DNA of 64,000 bases from CAZABC01 sp964483405 (GCA_964483405.1 CAZABC010000009.1:12034-76033); one strand, 5' to 3'; positions 28,186-37,303 are shown, counted from the first letter of the stretch. Numbers and translations are program-made. Notes: generated by a model from the letters alone, not told the origin.

Positions 28186-29037
28186 ATGACCGTCGAGGCC
28201 AGCCGGAGGCGGCTCATCGCCGACGGGCTCGGCATCGTCGTCACGGCGATCGGGTTCGGTGTCGTCTACGGCCTCTCGGCCCGTGAGGCCGGCCTGTCGT
28301 TCCTCGAGACCGCCGCGATGAGCTCGATCGTGTTCGCCGGTGCCGCCCAGTTCGCGGCGATCGGCGCGCTGACCCAGGGCGTCGGCTGGCCGGCGATCGT
28401 CCTGTTGACCGCGTTCCTCAACGCCCGCCACCTGCTCTACTCGGCGGCCGTCGCGCCCTGGTTCAGCGGGACGCCGCGGTCGCTCCGGGCGATCGTCGCC
28501 CACCTCCTGACCGACGAGGCGTTCGCCCTCTCGATCGCCCACTTCCGGCGGATCGGCGGGGTCGACCTGCCCGGCTACTGGTACGCCGCGATCGTCGTGA
28601 CGTTCATCCCGTGGAACCTCTCGACGGCCGCCGGCCACCTCCTCGGCGGCGCCGTCTCGGATCCGAGCGCCCTGGGCATCGACGTCATCTTCCCGGCGGC
28701 GATGACCGGCCTCGCCCTCGGGCTCGCGACGGGGCGCCGCGAGGTCGTCGCCGCCGGCGCCGGGGCGGCGATCGCGGTCGTCGTCTCGCTCGCCTGGGAT
28801 CCGTCGGGCGGCGTCGTCGTCGGCGGTCTCCTGGGGCCGCTCGTCGGCCTGCTCGTCCCCGGCCGCGACGAGCTGCCGGTCTCGCCGGTCCCGCTCGGCG
28901 CGCCGTGGGCCGACGCGGAGGCCGAGATGCGGGCCGGCGACGGGTCGGGGCGCGGCGCCGAGGCAGGGACCGGCGTCGGGGCTCCGCCGGTCGAGGCGGA
29001 CCCGGGCCGCGACCCGGACATCGGGGTCGCGCCATGA
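28186..29037 (+). CDS. azlC: AzlC family branched-chain amino acid exporter subunit
   Basis: Large subunit of an AzlC/BrnF-type exporter for branched-chain amino acids. 283 residues with seven to eight membrane segments. The conserved block FAGAAQFAAIGALTQG (about 46-61) and FLNARHLLYSAAVAPWF (about 78-94) identify the family. The C-terminal 50 residues are a disordered Gly/Ala/Asp tail not present in most homologues. ATG 13 bases after the zinc-ribbon gene; azlD follows after 10 bases. Confidence 0.92.
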   Translation: MTVEASRRRLIADGLGIVVTAIGFGVVYGLSAREAGLSFLETAAMSSIVFAGAAQFAAIGALTQGVGWPAIVLLTAFLNARHLLYSAAVAPWFSGTPRSLRAIVAHLLTDEAFALSIAHFRRIGGVDLPGYWYAAIVVTFIPWNLSTAAGHLLGGAVSDPSALGIDVIFPAAMTGLALGLATGRREVVAAGAGAAIAVVVSLAWDPSGGVVVGGLLGPLVGLLVPGRDELPVSPVPLGAPWADAEAEMRAGDGSGRGAEAGTGVGAPPVEADPGRDPDIGVAP

Positions 29038-29047
29038 GGTCGCCCCG

Positions 29048-29380
29048 ATGAACGCCGACCTCGTCGTCCTCGCCGTGCTCATGGGAGCCGCGACCTACCC
29101 CTCCCGGGCCGTCCCGCTCCTCGCGCCCGGGATCGAGCGGCTGCCGCCGCGGGTCCTCGCCTACCTCCGCCTCGTCGGCCCGGCCGTCCTGGCGGCGCTG
29201 GCCGCGGTGAACACGATGGTCGCGACCGGACCCGACGGCCGATCGACGCTCCACGTCGGCATCGAGTGGCTGGCGGTCCTCGCCTGTCTCGTCGTCGTCC
29301 GCCTGGCCCACAACCTCTTCTCCGGGCTCGTCGTCGCGGTGGTCATCGTCGCCGGGGCTCGCGCGCTCGGCTGGGCCTGA
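29048..29380 (+). CDS. azlD: AzlD family branched-chain amino acid exporter subunit
   Basis: Small partner of AzlC. 110 residues, four membrane segments. GAATYPSRAVPLLAPG (residues 14-29) matches the conserved T-x-x-x-R-x-x-P motif, and the last two segments contain ECLVVVRLAHNLFSGLV-like sequence. Pairing with AzlC is the standard arrangement for this two-component exporter. The convergent gene ends 40 bases downstream. Confidence 0.92.
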   Translation: MNADLVVLAVLMGAATYPSRAVPLLAPGIERLPPRVLAYLRLVGPAVLAALAAVNTMVATGPDGRSTLHVGIEWLAVLACLVVVRLAHNLFSGLVVAVVIVAGARALGWA

Positions 29381-29419
29381 GTCGGCCGGATCCGGGGCCG
29401 CTCCTCCGGCGGCGGGGCA

Positions 29420-30580
29420 CTATGCCGTCGGGGGCGTGACGCCGGGCCCACGATCCAGCAGGGCGGCGAGGTTGGCCGCCCAGAGCATCGCCTCGTCGGC
29501 CACGAAGAGGCCGCCCCGGCCGCGGTAGGGTCGCAGGCGGTCGACCGTCGTCGCCCGCCCGTCGAACACCTCCCACAGCGTGCCGTCGGTCTCGATCCGG
29601 CGACGGAAGTCGTCGGCGATCGCGCTCGCCGCGGTCGCGTCCACCCGCCCGAGCAGCTCGAGATACCAGGCGCCGAGCGAGGTCCAGATCGCCGTCCCCT
29701 GGTAGTCGGGGACGAGCCGCGCCTGGAGCGGGTCCTCGTCGGGCGAGCGGCGGCGGGCGTAGCGGAGCGGCAGCGGGTCGGCGAGGCCGGCGTCGCGGGC
29801 GGCCCGGAGCGCCGGGGCCAGCCCGAGCTCGTCGGGCACGACCCCGAAGACGAACGGGACGACCATCGCATCGCCGGTGACCTCGTCACCGTCGGACCGA
29901 TCGACGAAGTGGTCGCCGCGCCAGAACCCCGCCACGAACCGATCGTGCGCTCCCGCCGGGACCGGGCTCGGGAACCAGCCGGTGGCCCGGAGGATGTCGT
30001 CGAGGACGAGGACCATCGCGTTGGCGTAGGCGCTCGAGCGGACCCGGACCGTGTCGCGGTGGGTCGAGAAGGCGCGGTCGTCGCGGACGAGACCGGACGC
30101 TGGATCGAGCACGGTCCGGGCGTAGCGCTCGACCTCGAAGCGGAGCCATCCGCCGTGGCGGAGGACGAGATCCTCGGCCGCGGCCTCGCGGAGCGACCAG
30201 AGGAGCATCGGCAGCGAGTCGACCCCGAACGTCCAGACGTCGCGCGGCCGGCGGCCCGGGAAGATCGTCGTCGTCACGCGCCGAGCGGGCGCCCAGGCCT
30301 CGAGCGCCCAGGCGAGGCTCGCCCGGACCCGCTCGCGCCCGCCGAGCGAGACGAGCGCCCGCGACGAGAACCCGAGGTCGCGCGTCCACAGCTGGCGGAA
30401 GTGGCCGCCCGAGGCGGCGAGGTAGGCGCCGGTCCAGCAGGCGTCGACGGCGGCCCGGCAGATCGCCGCGGCGTCGCCGTCGGCCCGCCGATGGCCGCGC
30501 GAACGGCGGGCGAGGATGCGCGCGCCCGACGACAGGTAGGCCGGCCAGATCGCCGGGTCCAGCTGCGCCCGCCAGGTCAT
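29420..30580 (-). CDS. Glycosidase-like (alpha/alpha)6-barrel protein
   Basis: 386 residues from ATG at 30580. Soluble and helical. Features recall GH15/GH63 and amylo-alpha-1,6-glucosidase-type six-hairpin enzymes: GHFRQLWTRDLGFSSRAL with the W-x-RD motif (about 60-77), DVWTFGVDSLPMLLWSL, SSAYANAMVLVLDDILRATG, and DYQGTAIWTSLGAWYLELLG near the C-terminus. The specific substrate is unknown. The start lies 4 bases after the end of the Rid gene, so it is likely the last gene of an M20-Rid-glycosidase unit. Confidence 0.7.
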   Translation of the reverse strand: MTWRAQLDPAIWPAYLSSGARILARRSRGHRRADGDAAAICRAAVDACWTGAYLAASGGHFRQLWTRDLGFSSRALVSLGGRERVRASLAWALEAWAPARRVTTTIFPGRRPRDVWTFGVDSLPMLLWSLREAAAEDLVLRHGGWLRFEVERYARTVLDPASGLVRDDRAFSTHRDTVRVRSSAYANAMVLVLDDILRATGWFPSPVPAGAHDRFVAGFWRGDHFVDRSDGDEVTGDAMVVPFVFGVVPDELGLAPALRAARDAGLADPLPLRYARRRSPDEDPLQARLVPDYQGTAIWTSLGAWYLELLGRVDATAASAIADDFRRRIETDGTLWEVFDGRATTVDRLRPYRGRGGLFVADEAMLWAANLAALLDRGPGVTPPTA

Positions 30581-30584
30581 CAGG

Positions 30585-30973
30585 TCAGCCCCTCCGGGCG
30601 ACGGCCTCGATCTCGACGAGCAGGGTCGGATCGATGAGCCGGGCGACCTCGACCATCGTCGCCGCCGGCCGGATGTGCCCGAAGACACGGCCGTGGACGG
30701 CGAGGATCGGCTCGGCCGCCGCGTCCATGTCGGTCACGTAGATGCGGGTCACGACGATGTCGCCGAGCGCGAAGCCGACCTGGGAGAGCGCCCCCTCGAT
30801 CGTCTCGAGGGCGCCGCGGGCAGGGCGGCCACGTCGCCGGGGTGCCGGGCGTGCCCGTCCGGGCCGGCGTCGGTCGTCCCGGCGACCCAGCAGGTGTCGC
30901 CGACGACGATCGCCCGGCTGTAGCCGCCACGGCCCTCCCAGTGACCGCCGGTCGAGACGACGCGACGGGTCAT
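30585..30973 (-). pseudogene. Rid/YjgF-family gene with a one-base frameshift
   Basis: The N-terminal half (TRRVVSTGGHWEGRGGYSRA, VGDTCWVAGTTDAGPDG, then HPGDVAAL) and C-terminal half (GALETIEGALSQVGF, VVTRIYVTDMD, LLVEIEAVARRG) of a Rid protein lie in different frames. Restoring one G near 30821 (CTGCCCGC to CTGGCCCGC) rejoins them as DVAALARGALETIEG. Either the gene is broken or this is an assembly error. The usual catalytic arginine (PARST) is Ala here (RPAATMVEV), so it would belong to a non-RidA subgroup in any case. Its ATG overlaps the M20 stop (ATGA). Confidence 0.8.
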
Positions 30974-32226
30974 CGGCGCGGCCCCGAGGTCGTCGTCCGC
31001 CAGCCGGCGACGACCGGGTCCCGGGCGATGGCGACGAGGAGGGCCGCGAGGAGCGTCGTCCGGGGGACGATCGAGGCGACCTCGAGATACTCGAGCGGCG
31101 AGTGGTCGTTGCCGCCGATCGGCCCGAGGCCGTCGAGCGTCGGGACGCCCATCCCGGCGGTCGTGTTCGCGTCCGACGCCCCGCCGGTCGCCGCATCGCG
31201 GAGGTCGAACTCGAGCCGTCCGGCCAGGGCGGTCGCGAGGTCGACGAGCCGGCCCGACCGCTCCAGCTTCTCCATCGGCCAGTGTCGACCGGTCTCGGCG
31301 ACGTCGATCGTGACATCGGGCACGGCCGGTGCCGCGGCGAGCTCCCGGATCGCCGCCTCGACCGCCTCGAGCGACGCCCGGCTCGTCGCCCGGACGTCGA
31401 CCTCGAGCGTCGCCCCCGCGGCGACGACGTTCGGCCGCGTCCCGCCCGAGACGACCCCGACGTTGACCGTCGTGCCCGGCCAGCGGCCGTTGAGGGCGTG
31501 GAGGGCAATGGTCAGGTGGGCCGCCGCGAGCGTCGCGCTGCGACCCTTCTCCGGCTCGACCCCGGCGTGGGCCGCCCGGCCGGTCACGGTGAGGACCAGC
31601 CCGATGTTGCCCTTCCGGGCGCTGACGATGTCGCCGTTCGCCCGGGCGCACTCGAGGACGAGGCAGACGTCGGCGTCGGCGGCAAGGTCGCGGATGACCG
31701 GGGTCGATACCGGCGAGCCGATCTCCTCGTCGGGGTTGGCGACGAAGGTCAGCCGGGCGAACGGCAGGCGCGCGCCGCCGCCCTCCCCCGCCCCGGCGCC
31801 GGTCCGGACGGCGCGCAGCGCGTACAGCCCGGCGAGCAGGCCCGACTTCATGTCGGTGACGCCCGGGCCGTGGGCGATGCCGTCCTCGACCCGGAACGGG
31901 CGCTCCGCGGCCGTGCCCGGGTCGAACACCGTATCGAGGTGGCCGATGACGAGGACCCGCGGACCGGCCGGGTCGCCGTCGATCGTCCCGACGACGGTGT
32001 CGCCGAGCTCGGCGTCGGGATGGACGACGACCGTCGCCCCGAGGTGCTCCAAGAAGGCAGCGGTCCAGCGGCCGACCTCGTCCACACCGGCCTTGGTGTA
32101 GCTCCCGCAATCGATGTTGACGAGCGTCTCGAGGTCGCGGAGGAAGGCCGGCTCGTCGGCGGCGACCGCGGCGCCGAGGCCGGCGAGGTCGCGGTCGGAG
32201 AGGAGCCGTGCGGTCGGATCTTCCAT
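30970..32226 (-). CDS. M20 family metallopeptidase
   Basis: Zinc aminoacyl/carboxypeptidase of the M20 (glutamate carboxypeptidase/CPG2) family. 418 residues. Ligands in order: H96 with D98 in GHLDTV, D125 in GVTDMKSG, catalytic E167 and E168 in NPDEEIGS, and H375 in GNDHSPLEY. The lid/dimerisation domain lies about 200-310 (GRAAHAGVEPEKGRSA). ATG at 32226 follows TAGACT by 6 bases. It is divergent from a cyanophycin-synthetase-like Mur ligase, so an Asp-Arg dipeptide or poly-amino-acid substrate is a reasonable inference, not shown. Confidence 0.92.
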   Translation of the reverse strand: MEDPTARLLSDRDLAGLGAAVAADEPAFLRDLETLVNIDCGSYTKAGVDEVGRWTAAFLEHLGATVVVHPDAELGDTVVGTIDGDPAGPRVLVIGHLDTVFDPGTAAERPFRVEDGIAHGPGVTDMKSGLLAGLYALRAVRTGAGAGEGGGARLPFARLTFVANPDEEIGSPVSTPVIRDLAADADVCLVLECARANGDIVSARKGNIGLVLTVTGRAAHAGVEPEKGRSATLAAAHLTIALHALNGRWPGTTVNVGVVSGGTRPNVVAAGATLEVDVRATSRASLEAVEAAIRELAAAPAVPDVTIDVAETGRHWPMEKLERSGRLVDLATALAGRLEFDLRDAATGGASDANTTAGMGVPTLDGLGPIGGNDHSPLEYLEVASIVPRTTLLAALLVAIARDPVVAGWRTTTSGPRR

Positions 32227-32232
32227 GGGTCG

Positions 32233-32238
32233 AGTCTA
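32233..32238 (-). promoter_or_regulatory. -10 hexamer, leaderless-type start (M20)
   Basis: TAGACT on the minus strand, 6 bases before ATG at 32226. Confidence 0.6.
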
Positions 32239-32287
32239 CGAGCCACGCGCCTCGCGTGCGACCCCGCGGGCGGGCGTCGGCGACGGC

Positions 32288-32293
32288 TATCCT
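32288..32293 (+). promoter_or_regulatory. -10 hexamer, leaderless-type start (Mur ligase)
   Basis: TATCCT, 9 bases before GTG at 32303. Confidence 0.5.
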
Positions 32294-32302
32294 TCGACGA
32301 CC

Positions 32303-34060
32303 GTGCGACTCGTCGAGATCCGGCTCCTCGAGGGCCCGAACGTCTACCGCCTGGGACCGACCGTGAAGGTCGAGGTCGCCGTCGGCCGGAGGCGCAGCTG
32401 GTATGGCCAGCGGGCGCCCGAGGCGCACGCCCTCGTCCTCCTCGGCGCGACCGTCCCGCCGCGCGAGCGGCCCGATGAGGTCGCCCTGCTCGCCGAGTGG
32501 TGCGCCCGCCTGCGGCGCGAGGCCGGCGAGGGGACCGGCGGGCTCGGCGTCCATCGCTCATCGGACCCGGGCCACTGGCTCGTCACGTTCCCATGGCTCG
32601 GGGCGGAGCGGGCACGACTCGTCGCCGAGGCGGCGGTCGAGCTCACCGAGCGCGGCGTCTCGCCCGGCCGACGGGCCCAGCTGACCGGGTCGCAGGCCCG
32701 CCTGCTCGCCCGCTGTCGGTCCCGCATCGCCGCCGCCGGCGCGAGCCCACCGGCCTGGATCCGCGACGCGGACCGGCGGGTCCCGGTCATCTCCATCTCG
32801 GGGACGAACGGCAAGAGCACCGTCACCCGCCTCATCACCCACATCCTCGTGACCGCTGGGCGGCACGTCGGGACGACGACGTCGGACGGCGTCTACGTCG
32901 ACGAGCGGCTCATCGACGCCGGCGACTGGACCGGCCCGGGCGGGGCGGCCCAGGTCCTCGCCCGCTCCGACGTCGACGTCGCGGTCCTCGAGACCGCCCG
33001 GGGCGGCATCCTCCTCCGGGGCGTCGGCTACGAGTCGAACGATGCGAGCATCCTGACGAACGTCAGCTCGGACCACCTCGACCTGCAGGGCATCCACACG
33101 CTCCCCGAGCTCGCCGAGGTCAAGGCGACGATCTGCCGGATCACCCGGCCCGACGGCTGGGTCATCCTCAACGCCGACGACCCGCTCGTCGCCGCCGTCG
33201 CCCGGCGGGTCCGGGGACGGGTCGCCCTGTTCGCAGCCGACGGTGGCGAGGCGCCCCGCTTCCGGCGGCACCTCGGGCGCGGCGGGCGCGGCTACACCGT
33301 CCGCGGCGGCCGGCTGGTCGAGGCCGAGGGCGACCGGACCACGTCGATCATCGAGGTCCGCGCCGTGCCGCTCACGCTCGGCGGCCTCGCCCGGCACAAC
33401 GTCGCCAATGCGCTCGCCGCGGCGGCCGGGGCGAGGGCCCTCGGCGCCTCGGTGGCCGACGTCGCCAACGGGCTGGCCGACTTCCGCCCCGACGCAGCGC
33501 TGTCGCCGGGTCGGCTCAACCTGTTCCGGCTCGGGCGACGGCTGGTCATCGTCGACTTCGCCCACAACGAGGCCGGGATCGAGGCGCTGCTCGACGTCGC
33601 CGAGGGGATCGCCGGAGGTGCCGCGGGCCGGGCCGCCCCCATCACCGCGATCGTCGGGACCGCCGGCGACCGACCCGACGACACGCTCCGCGGCATCGCC
33701 CGGATCGCCGCCCGGCGGGCCGACCGGCTCGTCATCAAGGAGACCCTCGGCTACCTCCGCGGCCGGACGCGGGAGCACGTCGTCGGCGAGCTCCTCGCCG
33801 GAGCGGCCGAGGGTGGCGTCGACCCGGCGATGGTCCCGGTCCACCCCTCCGAGACGGCGGCGCTCCGAGCGGAGCTCGGGGCGGTCGGCGCGGCGGGACG
33901 CCCCGACGCCCGCCCGGACGCGCCGCGGGTCGTCGTCCTCCTCTGCCACGAGGAACGGGCGGCGGTGTTCGAGCTCCTCGACGAGCTCGGCGCCCGGCCG
34001 GTCGACGTCGCCGCGGAGCTCACGACGCTCGTGCCACGCCTCCGAGCGCCCGGGGCCTGA
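32303..34060 (+). CDS. Mur-ligase-only relative of cyanophycin synthetase
   Basis: 585 residues. Residues 1-150 resemble the N-terminal domain of CphA (IRLLEGPNVYRLGPTVKVEV), but the ATP-grasp domain that follows in CphA is absent. The Mur ligase part runs from about 160 with P-loop SGTNGKST (166-173), SDGVYVDE, ETARGGILLRGVGYE, LTNVSSDHL, LNADDPLV and the Mur C-terminal DFAHN block. The matching blocks in full CphA (AFEVARGGILREGLGYD, VTNVTGDHLG) make the relationship clear. It should still perform one ATP-dependent amide ligation. In CphA the Mur half adds arginine to aspartate side chains. Whether this protein uses cyanophycin, a dipeptide or another acceptor is unknown. Confidence 0.85.
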   Translation: MRLVEIRLLEGPNVYRLGPTVKVEVAVGRRRSWYGQRAPEAHALVLLGATVPPRERPDEVALLAEWCARLRREAGEGTGGLGVHRSSDPGHWLVTFPWLGAERARLVAEAAVELTERGVSPGRRAQLTGSQARLLARCRSRIAAAGASPPAWIRDADRRVPVISISGTNGKSTVTRLITHILVTAGRHVGTTTSDGVYVDERLIDAGDWTGPGGAAQVLARSDVDVAVLETARGGILLRGVGYESNDASILTNVSSDHLDLQGIHTLPELAEVKATICRITRPDGWVILNADDPLVAAVARRVRGRVALFAADGGEAPRFRRHLGRGGRGYTVRGGRLVEAEGDRTTSIIEVRAVPLTLGGLARHNVANALAAAAGARALGASVADVANGLADFRPDAALSPGRLNLFRLGRRLVIVDFAHNEAGIEALLDVAEGIAGGAAGRAAPITAIVGTAGDRPDDTLRGIARIAARRADRLVIKETLGYLRGRTREHVVGELLAGAAEGGVDPAMVPVHPSETAALRAELGAVGAAGRPDARPDAPRVVVLLCHEERAAVFELLDELGARPVDVAAELTTLVPRLRAPGA

Positions 34061-34161
34061 CGCGGCGGAGCTTGTGCGGCGGGGGCTTGCGCGCCGATCG
34101 CCCGGCGCGCCATCATCGGGCGATGGCGGCCGCCCGGGCCGCCGGAGGGAGGGTCTTGCCC

Positions 34162-34257
34162 ATGCAGCCCGAGGCGATCGTCGGGATCTTCCTCGTCCTC
34201 GTCGCCCTGCTCGAGATCGGGGTCATCGTCCGGACCGTCACCGCGAACGCTCGCTGA
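34162..34257 (+). CDS. 31-residue single-pass membrane peptide
   Basis: A short frame with a strong Shine-Dalgarno run (GGAGGGAGGG at 34144-34153) eight bases before ATG at 34162. It encodes MQPEAIVGIFLVLVALLEIG and then VIVRTVTANAR: a polar N-terminus, one hydrophobic helix of about 18-20 residues and a basic end. It lies about 100 bases after the Mur ligase on the same strand and before two hairpins. Too small to place in a family. The membrane helix and ribosome site together favour a real gene. Confidence 0.55.
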   Translation: MQPEAIVGIFLVLVALLEIGVIVRTVTANAR

Positions 34258-34317
34258 GCCTCGCCCGGGGCCGTCCGCTGCCGGGACGGCCATCCGCGCC
34301 CATCACGGCCATCCGCG

Positions 34318-34339
34318 TCCGTGCATGGTGATGCACGGA
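34318..34339 (+). terminator. Perfect 9-bp hairpin after the small membrane peptide
   Basis: TCCGTGCAT, loop GGTG, ATGCACGGA. It lies 60 bases after the 34257 stop. Confidence 0.5.
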
Positions 34340-34362
34340 GCCGGATAGGTCCGGGGAGCCCT

Positions 34363-34393
34363 GGGTGGCCCGTCCCCCCAGGACGGCCCACCC
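34363..34393. terminator. Bidirectional hairpin between convergent genes
   Basis: GGGTGGCCCGTCC with GGACGGCCCACCC, 12 of 13 paired around a 5-base C-rich loop. It is immediately beyond the cphA stop (34396). Confidence 0.55.
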
Positions 34394-34395
34394 CC

Positions 34396-37254
34396 CTAAC
34401 CCTCGGGCGCCTCGAGCTCGCCCGGGTCGGCGAAGGCGGTCGCGCCGCGGGCCGCGCCGACGAGCGACATCGCCTCGCGGTAGACGCCGACCGCGTCGTC
34501 GACGCACATGACGACGAGGTCGCCCGGCGCGGCCCGCCGCAGCGCGGTCCGGACGGCGGTCATCTCGTCGAGGATCATCTCCGCCCTCGCCACCCGGGCG
34601 CCCGCCTCCCGAGCCCGCTTCGCGCCGGCGACGACGTTGCCCGCGCTCACCGACGGCGCTCGGCCGCGGAGGTGCTTGTCCTCGCGGACGATGATCTCGT
34701 CGAACGCGGTCGCCGCGATCGCCCCGTACTCGACCTGGTCCTCGTCGCGCCGGTCACCCGGGATGCCCACCACGCCGATCGCGCGGCCGGCCCGGGTCGC
34801 CGGCGCAGACGCCGGGCGGCGACCCGGGCCGCCGTCGGGCTCCTCCATCATCCGGGTGACGAAGTCGGCGAGGTGGCGCATCCCGTCGACGTTGTGGCAG
34901 TAGTCGATGATGACCCGGATCCCGCCGACGTCGACGAGGTTGAGCCGTCCGGGCGCCTGGAAGAACGAGGTGGTGAACGTCCGAAGGCCCTGCCGGATGT
35001 CGTGGAGGTGGGCCCCCGCCGCCCACGCCGCCGCGGCGGCGGCGAGCGCGTTGGCGACGTTCATCCGGGCCCGGCCGCCGAACGTGGCCGGGATGAGATG
35101 CGTGTAGAGGACCGGCATGGTCCGCGGCCCGAGCCGCAGGACGATGAGCTCGCCTTCCGGCGTCCGCTCGAGGCAGAACGCCGAGCCGCCGCGACCGAGA
35201 TGGCCATCGACCCGGTCGAAGCCGTCCTCGCCCTTCTCGGTCTGCATCGAGAAGTAGACGATCCGACCGGCGCAGTGACGGGCCATCCGGGCGACGAGCG
35301 GATCGTCGGCGTTGAGGACCGCCGTGCCGGTCCGCGGGACCGCCTCGACGACGACCGCCTTGACATTGGCGAGCTGGCCGAGCGAGGTGATCCCGCCGAG
35401 GCCGAGATGGTCGCCGGTGACGTTCGTGACGACCGCGACGTCGTTGCGGTCGTAGCCGAGGCCCTCCCGGAGGATGCCCCCGCGGGCGACCTCGAAGACC
35501 GCCGTGTCGACGGTCGGGTTCTGGAGGACCATCTGGGCCGACCGCGGCCCGGACATGTCGCCGCGCTTGATGAGGCGGCCGTCGACGACGATGCCGTCGG
35601 TCGAGGTCATCCCGACCCGGCGGCCCATCAGCTTGAGGATGTGGGCCATCATCCGGACCGTCGTCGTCTTGCCGTTCGTGCCGGTCACCGCGAGGATCGG
35701 GATCCGCGACGGCGCCCCGGGTGGGAAGAGCAGGTCGATGACCGGCTTCGCGACGTACTGCGGCTCGCCCTCCGTCGGATGGGTGTGCATCCGGAAGCCG
35801 GGCGCCGCGTTGACCTCGACGATGGCGCCGCCGGTCTCGCGGACCGGGGTCGCGATGTCGGGGCAGATGAAGTCGATCCCCGCGACGTCGAGGCCGACGA
35901 TCCGGGCCGCCGTCTCGGCGATCTCGATGTTGTCGGGATGGGCCTCGAGAGTGCGGTCGATCGAGGTGCCGCCGGTCGACATGTTGCCGGTCAGCGCGAG
36001 CTTGACCCGCGCGCCGGCGGGCGGGACCGCGTCGAGGGTGAAGCCCTGGGCGGCGACGAGCGCCTCGGCCGCCGCGTCGACCTTGATCCTGGTCAGGACC
36101 TTCTCGTGGCCGATGCCGCGCCGCGGATCGGCGTTGGCGAGGTCGACGAGCTGGCTGAGCGTGTGCTCGCCGTCGCCGGTGACCGAGGCCGGCACCCGCT
36201 CGGCGACCGCGGCGACGACCCCGCCGATGACGAGGCAGCGATAGTCGGCCCCGGCGATGTACGTCTCGACGACGACGTCCCCGGAGCGGCTCTGGCGAAG
36301 CGCCTCGGGGAAGGCCGACCGCACGTCGTCCTCGGACCGCAGGTCGAGCGCGACGCCCCGACCGTGATTGCCGTCGAGCGGCTTGACGACGCACGGGTAG
36401 CCGAGCCGGTTCGCCGCCGCGGCCGCCTCGTCGACCGTCTCGACGACCTCGGCCCGCGGGACCGGCAGGCCGGCCGAGTCGAGGAGCTTGTTGGTCAGGC
36501 TCTTGTCGGAGGCCACGTCGACGGCGATCGCCGCCGTCCGCGAGGTCATCGTCGCCCGGATCCGCTGCTGGTGGACGCCCTGGCCGAGCTGGACGAGGCT
36601 GTACCGGTCGAGCCGGATGTACGGGATGTCGCGACTGACGGCCTCGTCGATGAGCGCCTGGGTCGACGGACCGAAGGCCTGCCGCTCGGCGATCCGGATG
36701 AGTCGCTCCAGCTCGGCGACGAGGTCGAACTCGGGCGAGGCCGCCGGGTCGACGAGGTGATTGACGAGCGCGACGGCGACCTTGCCGGCCTCGATGCCGA
36801 CCGTCTCCTCGCGATACTCGTAGATGACGTTGTACTGGCCGTGCGGGCCGGCCGAGCGGGTCTTGCCGTGGCGAACGTCGGTCCCGGCGAGGTTCTGCAG
36901 CTCGAGAGCGATGTGCTCGGCCACGTGGCCGGCCCAGGTCCCGTCGCGGAGCCGGGTCAGGAATCCGCCCCGGCGGCCGAGCGAGCAGGCGTGGTCCTCG
37001 AGGCTCGGCAGGAGCTCGGTCAGCGCCTCGACGAAGCCGGGGATCGTGTTCGACGGGTACGCCTCAAGCGAGCCGAGGTCGACGAGCATCCGGACGACGG
37101 GCTCGCGGGCCCAGTAGTTCGCTCCGCGCAGGACGCGGGTCTCGAGGATCCGGAGCGTCGGCTGGGGCCCGGCGGGGGTAGCCGGCACCGCCTTGGCGGT
37201 CGGCGGGGTCGCCTTCCGGGTCCGGGCGGTCGATCGCTGCCTGGCCTGCGCCAC
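34396..37254 (-). CDS. cphA: Cyanophycin synthetase
   Basis: Makes cyanophycin (multi-L-arginyl-poly-L-aspartate) by alternate ATP-dependent addition of Asp and Arg. 952 residues from GTG at 37254, which has AGGAGGG four bases upstream; the ATG at 37269 lacks such a site. Domains: N domain about 30-200 (RILETRVLRGANYW), ATP-grasp domain about 225-480 (CVVKPLDGNHGRGVAL, GADYRCLVIGG, EVNAAPGF), Mur ligase domain from about 520 (P-loop GTNGKTTT at about 525-532, VFEVARGGILREGLGYD, DYCHN). All three active regions look intact. The first 30 residues are an Ala/Thr/Arg/Pro-rich extension. Co-directional with cphB, 49 bases away. Confidence 0.95.
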   Translation of the reverse strand: MAQARQRSTARTRKATPPTAKAVPATPAGPQPTLRILETRVLRGANYWAREPVVRMLVDLGSLEAYPSNTIPGFVEALTELLPSLEDHACSLGRRGGFLTRLRDGTWAGHVAEHIALELQNLAGTDVRHGKTRSAGPHGQYNVIYEYREETVGIEAGKVAVALVNHLVDPAASPEFDLVAELERLIRIAERQAFGPSTQALIDEAVSRDIPYIRLDRYSLVQLGQGVHQQRIRATMTSRTAAIAVDVASDKSLTNKLLDSAGLPVPRAEVVETVDEAAAAANRLGYPCVVKPLDGNHGRGVALDLRSEDDVRSAFPEALRQSRSGDVVVETYIAGADYRCLVIGGVVAAVAERVPASVTGDGEHTLSQLVDLANADPRRGIGHEKVLTRIKVDAAAEALVAAQGFTLDAVPPAGARVKLALTGNMSTGGTSIDRTLEAHPDNIEIAETAARIVGLDVAGIDFICPDIATPVRETGGAIVEVNAAPGFRMHTHPTEGEPQYVAKPVIDLLFPPGAPSRIPILAVTGTNGKTTTVRMMAHILKLMGRRVGMTSTDGIVVDGRLIKRGDMSGPRSAQMVLQNPTVDTAVFEVARGGILREGLGYDRNDVAVVTNVTGDHLGLGGITSLGQLANVKAVVVEAVPRTGTAVLNADDPLVARMARHCAGRIVYFSMQTEKGEDGFDRVDGHLGRGGSAFCLERTPEGELIVLRLGPRTMPVLYTHLIPATFGGRARMNVANALAAAAAAWAAGAHLHDIRQGLRTFTTSFFQAPGRLNLVDVGGIRVIIDYCHNVDGMRHLADFVTRMMEEPDGGPGRRPASAPATRAGRAIGVVGIPGDRRDEDQVEYGAIAATAFDEIIVREDKHLRGRAPSVSAGNVVAGAKRAREAGARVARAEMILDEMTAVRTALRRAAPGDLVVMCVDDAVGVYREAMSLVGAARGATAFADPGELEAPEG

Positions 37255-37303
37255 GGGATCCCTCCTCATCGGGCCGCCGGCATCGGCCGGCCGACCCCCG
37301 TTC

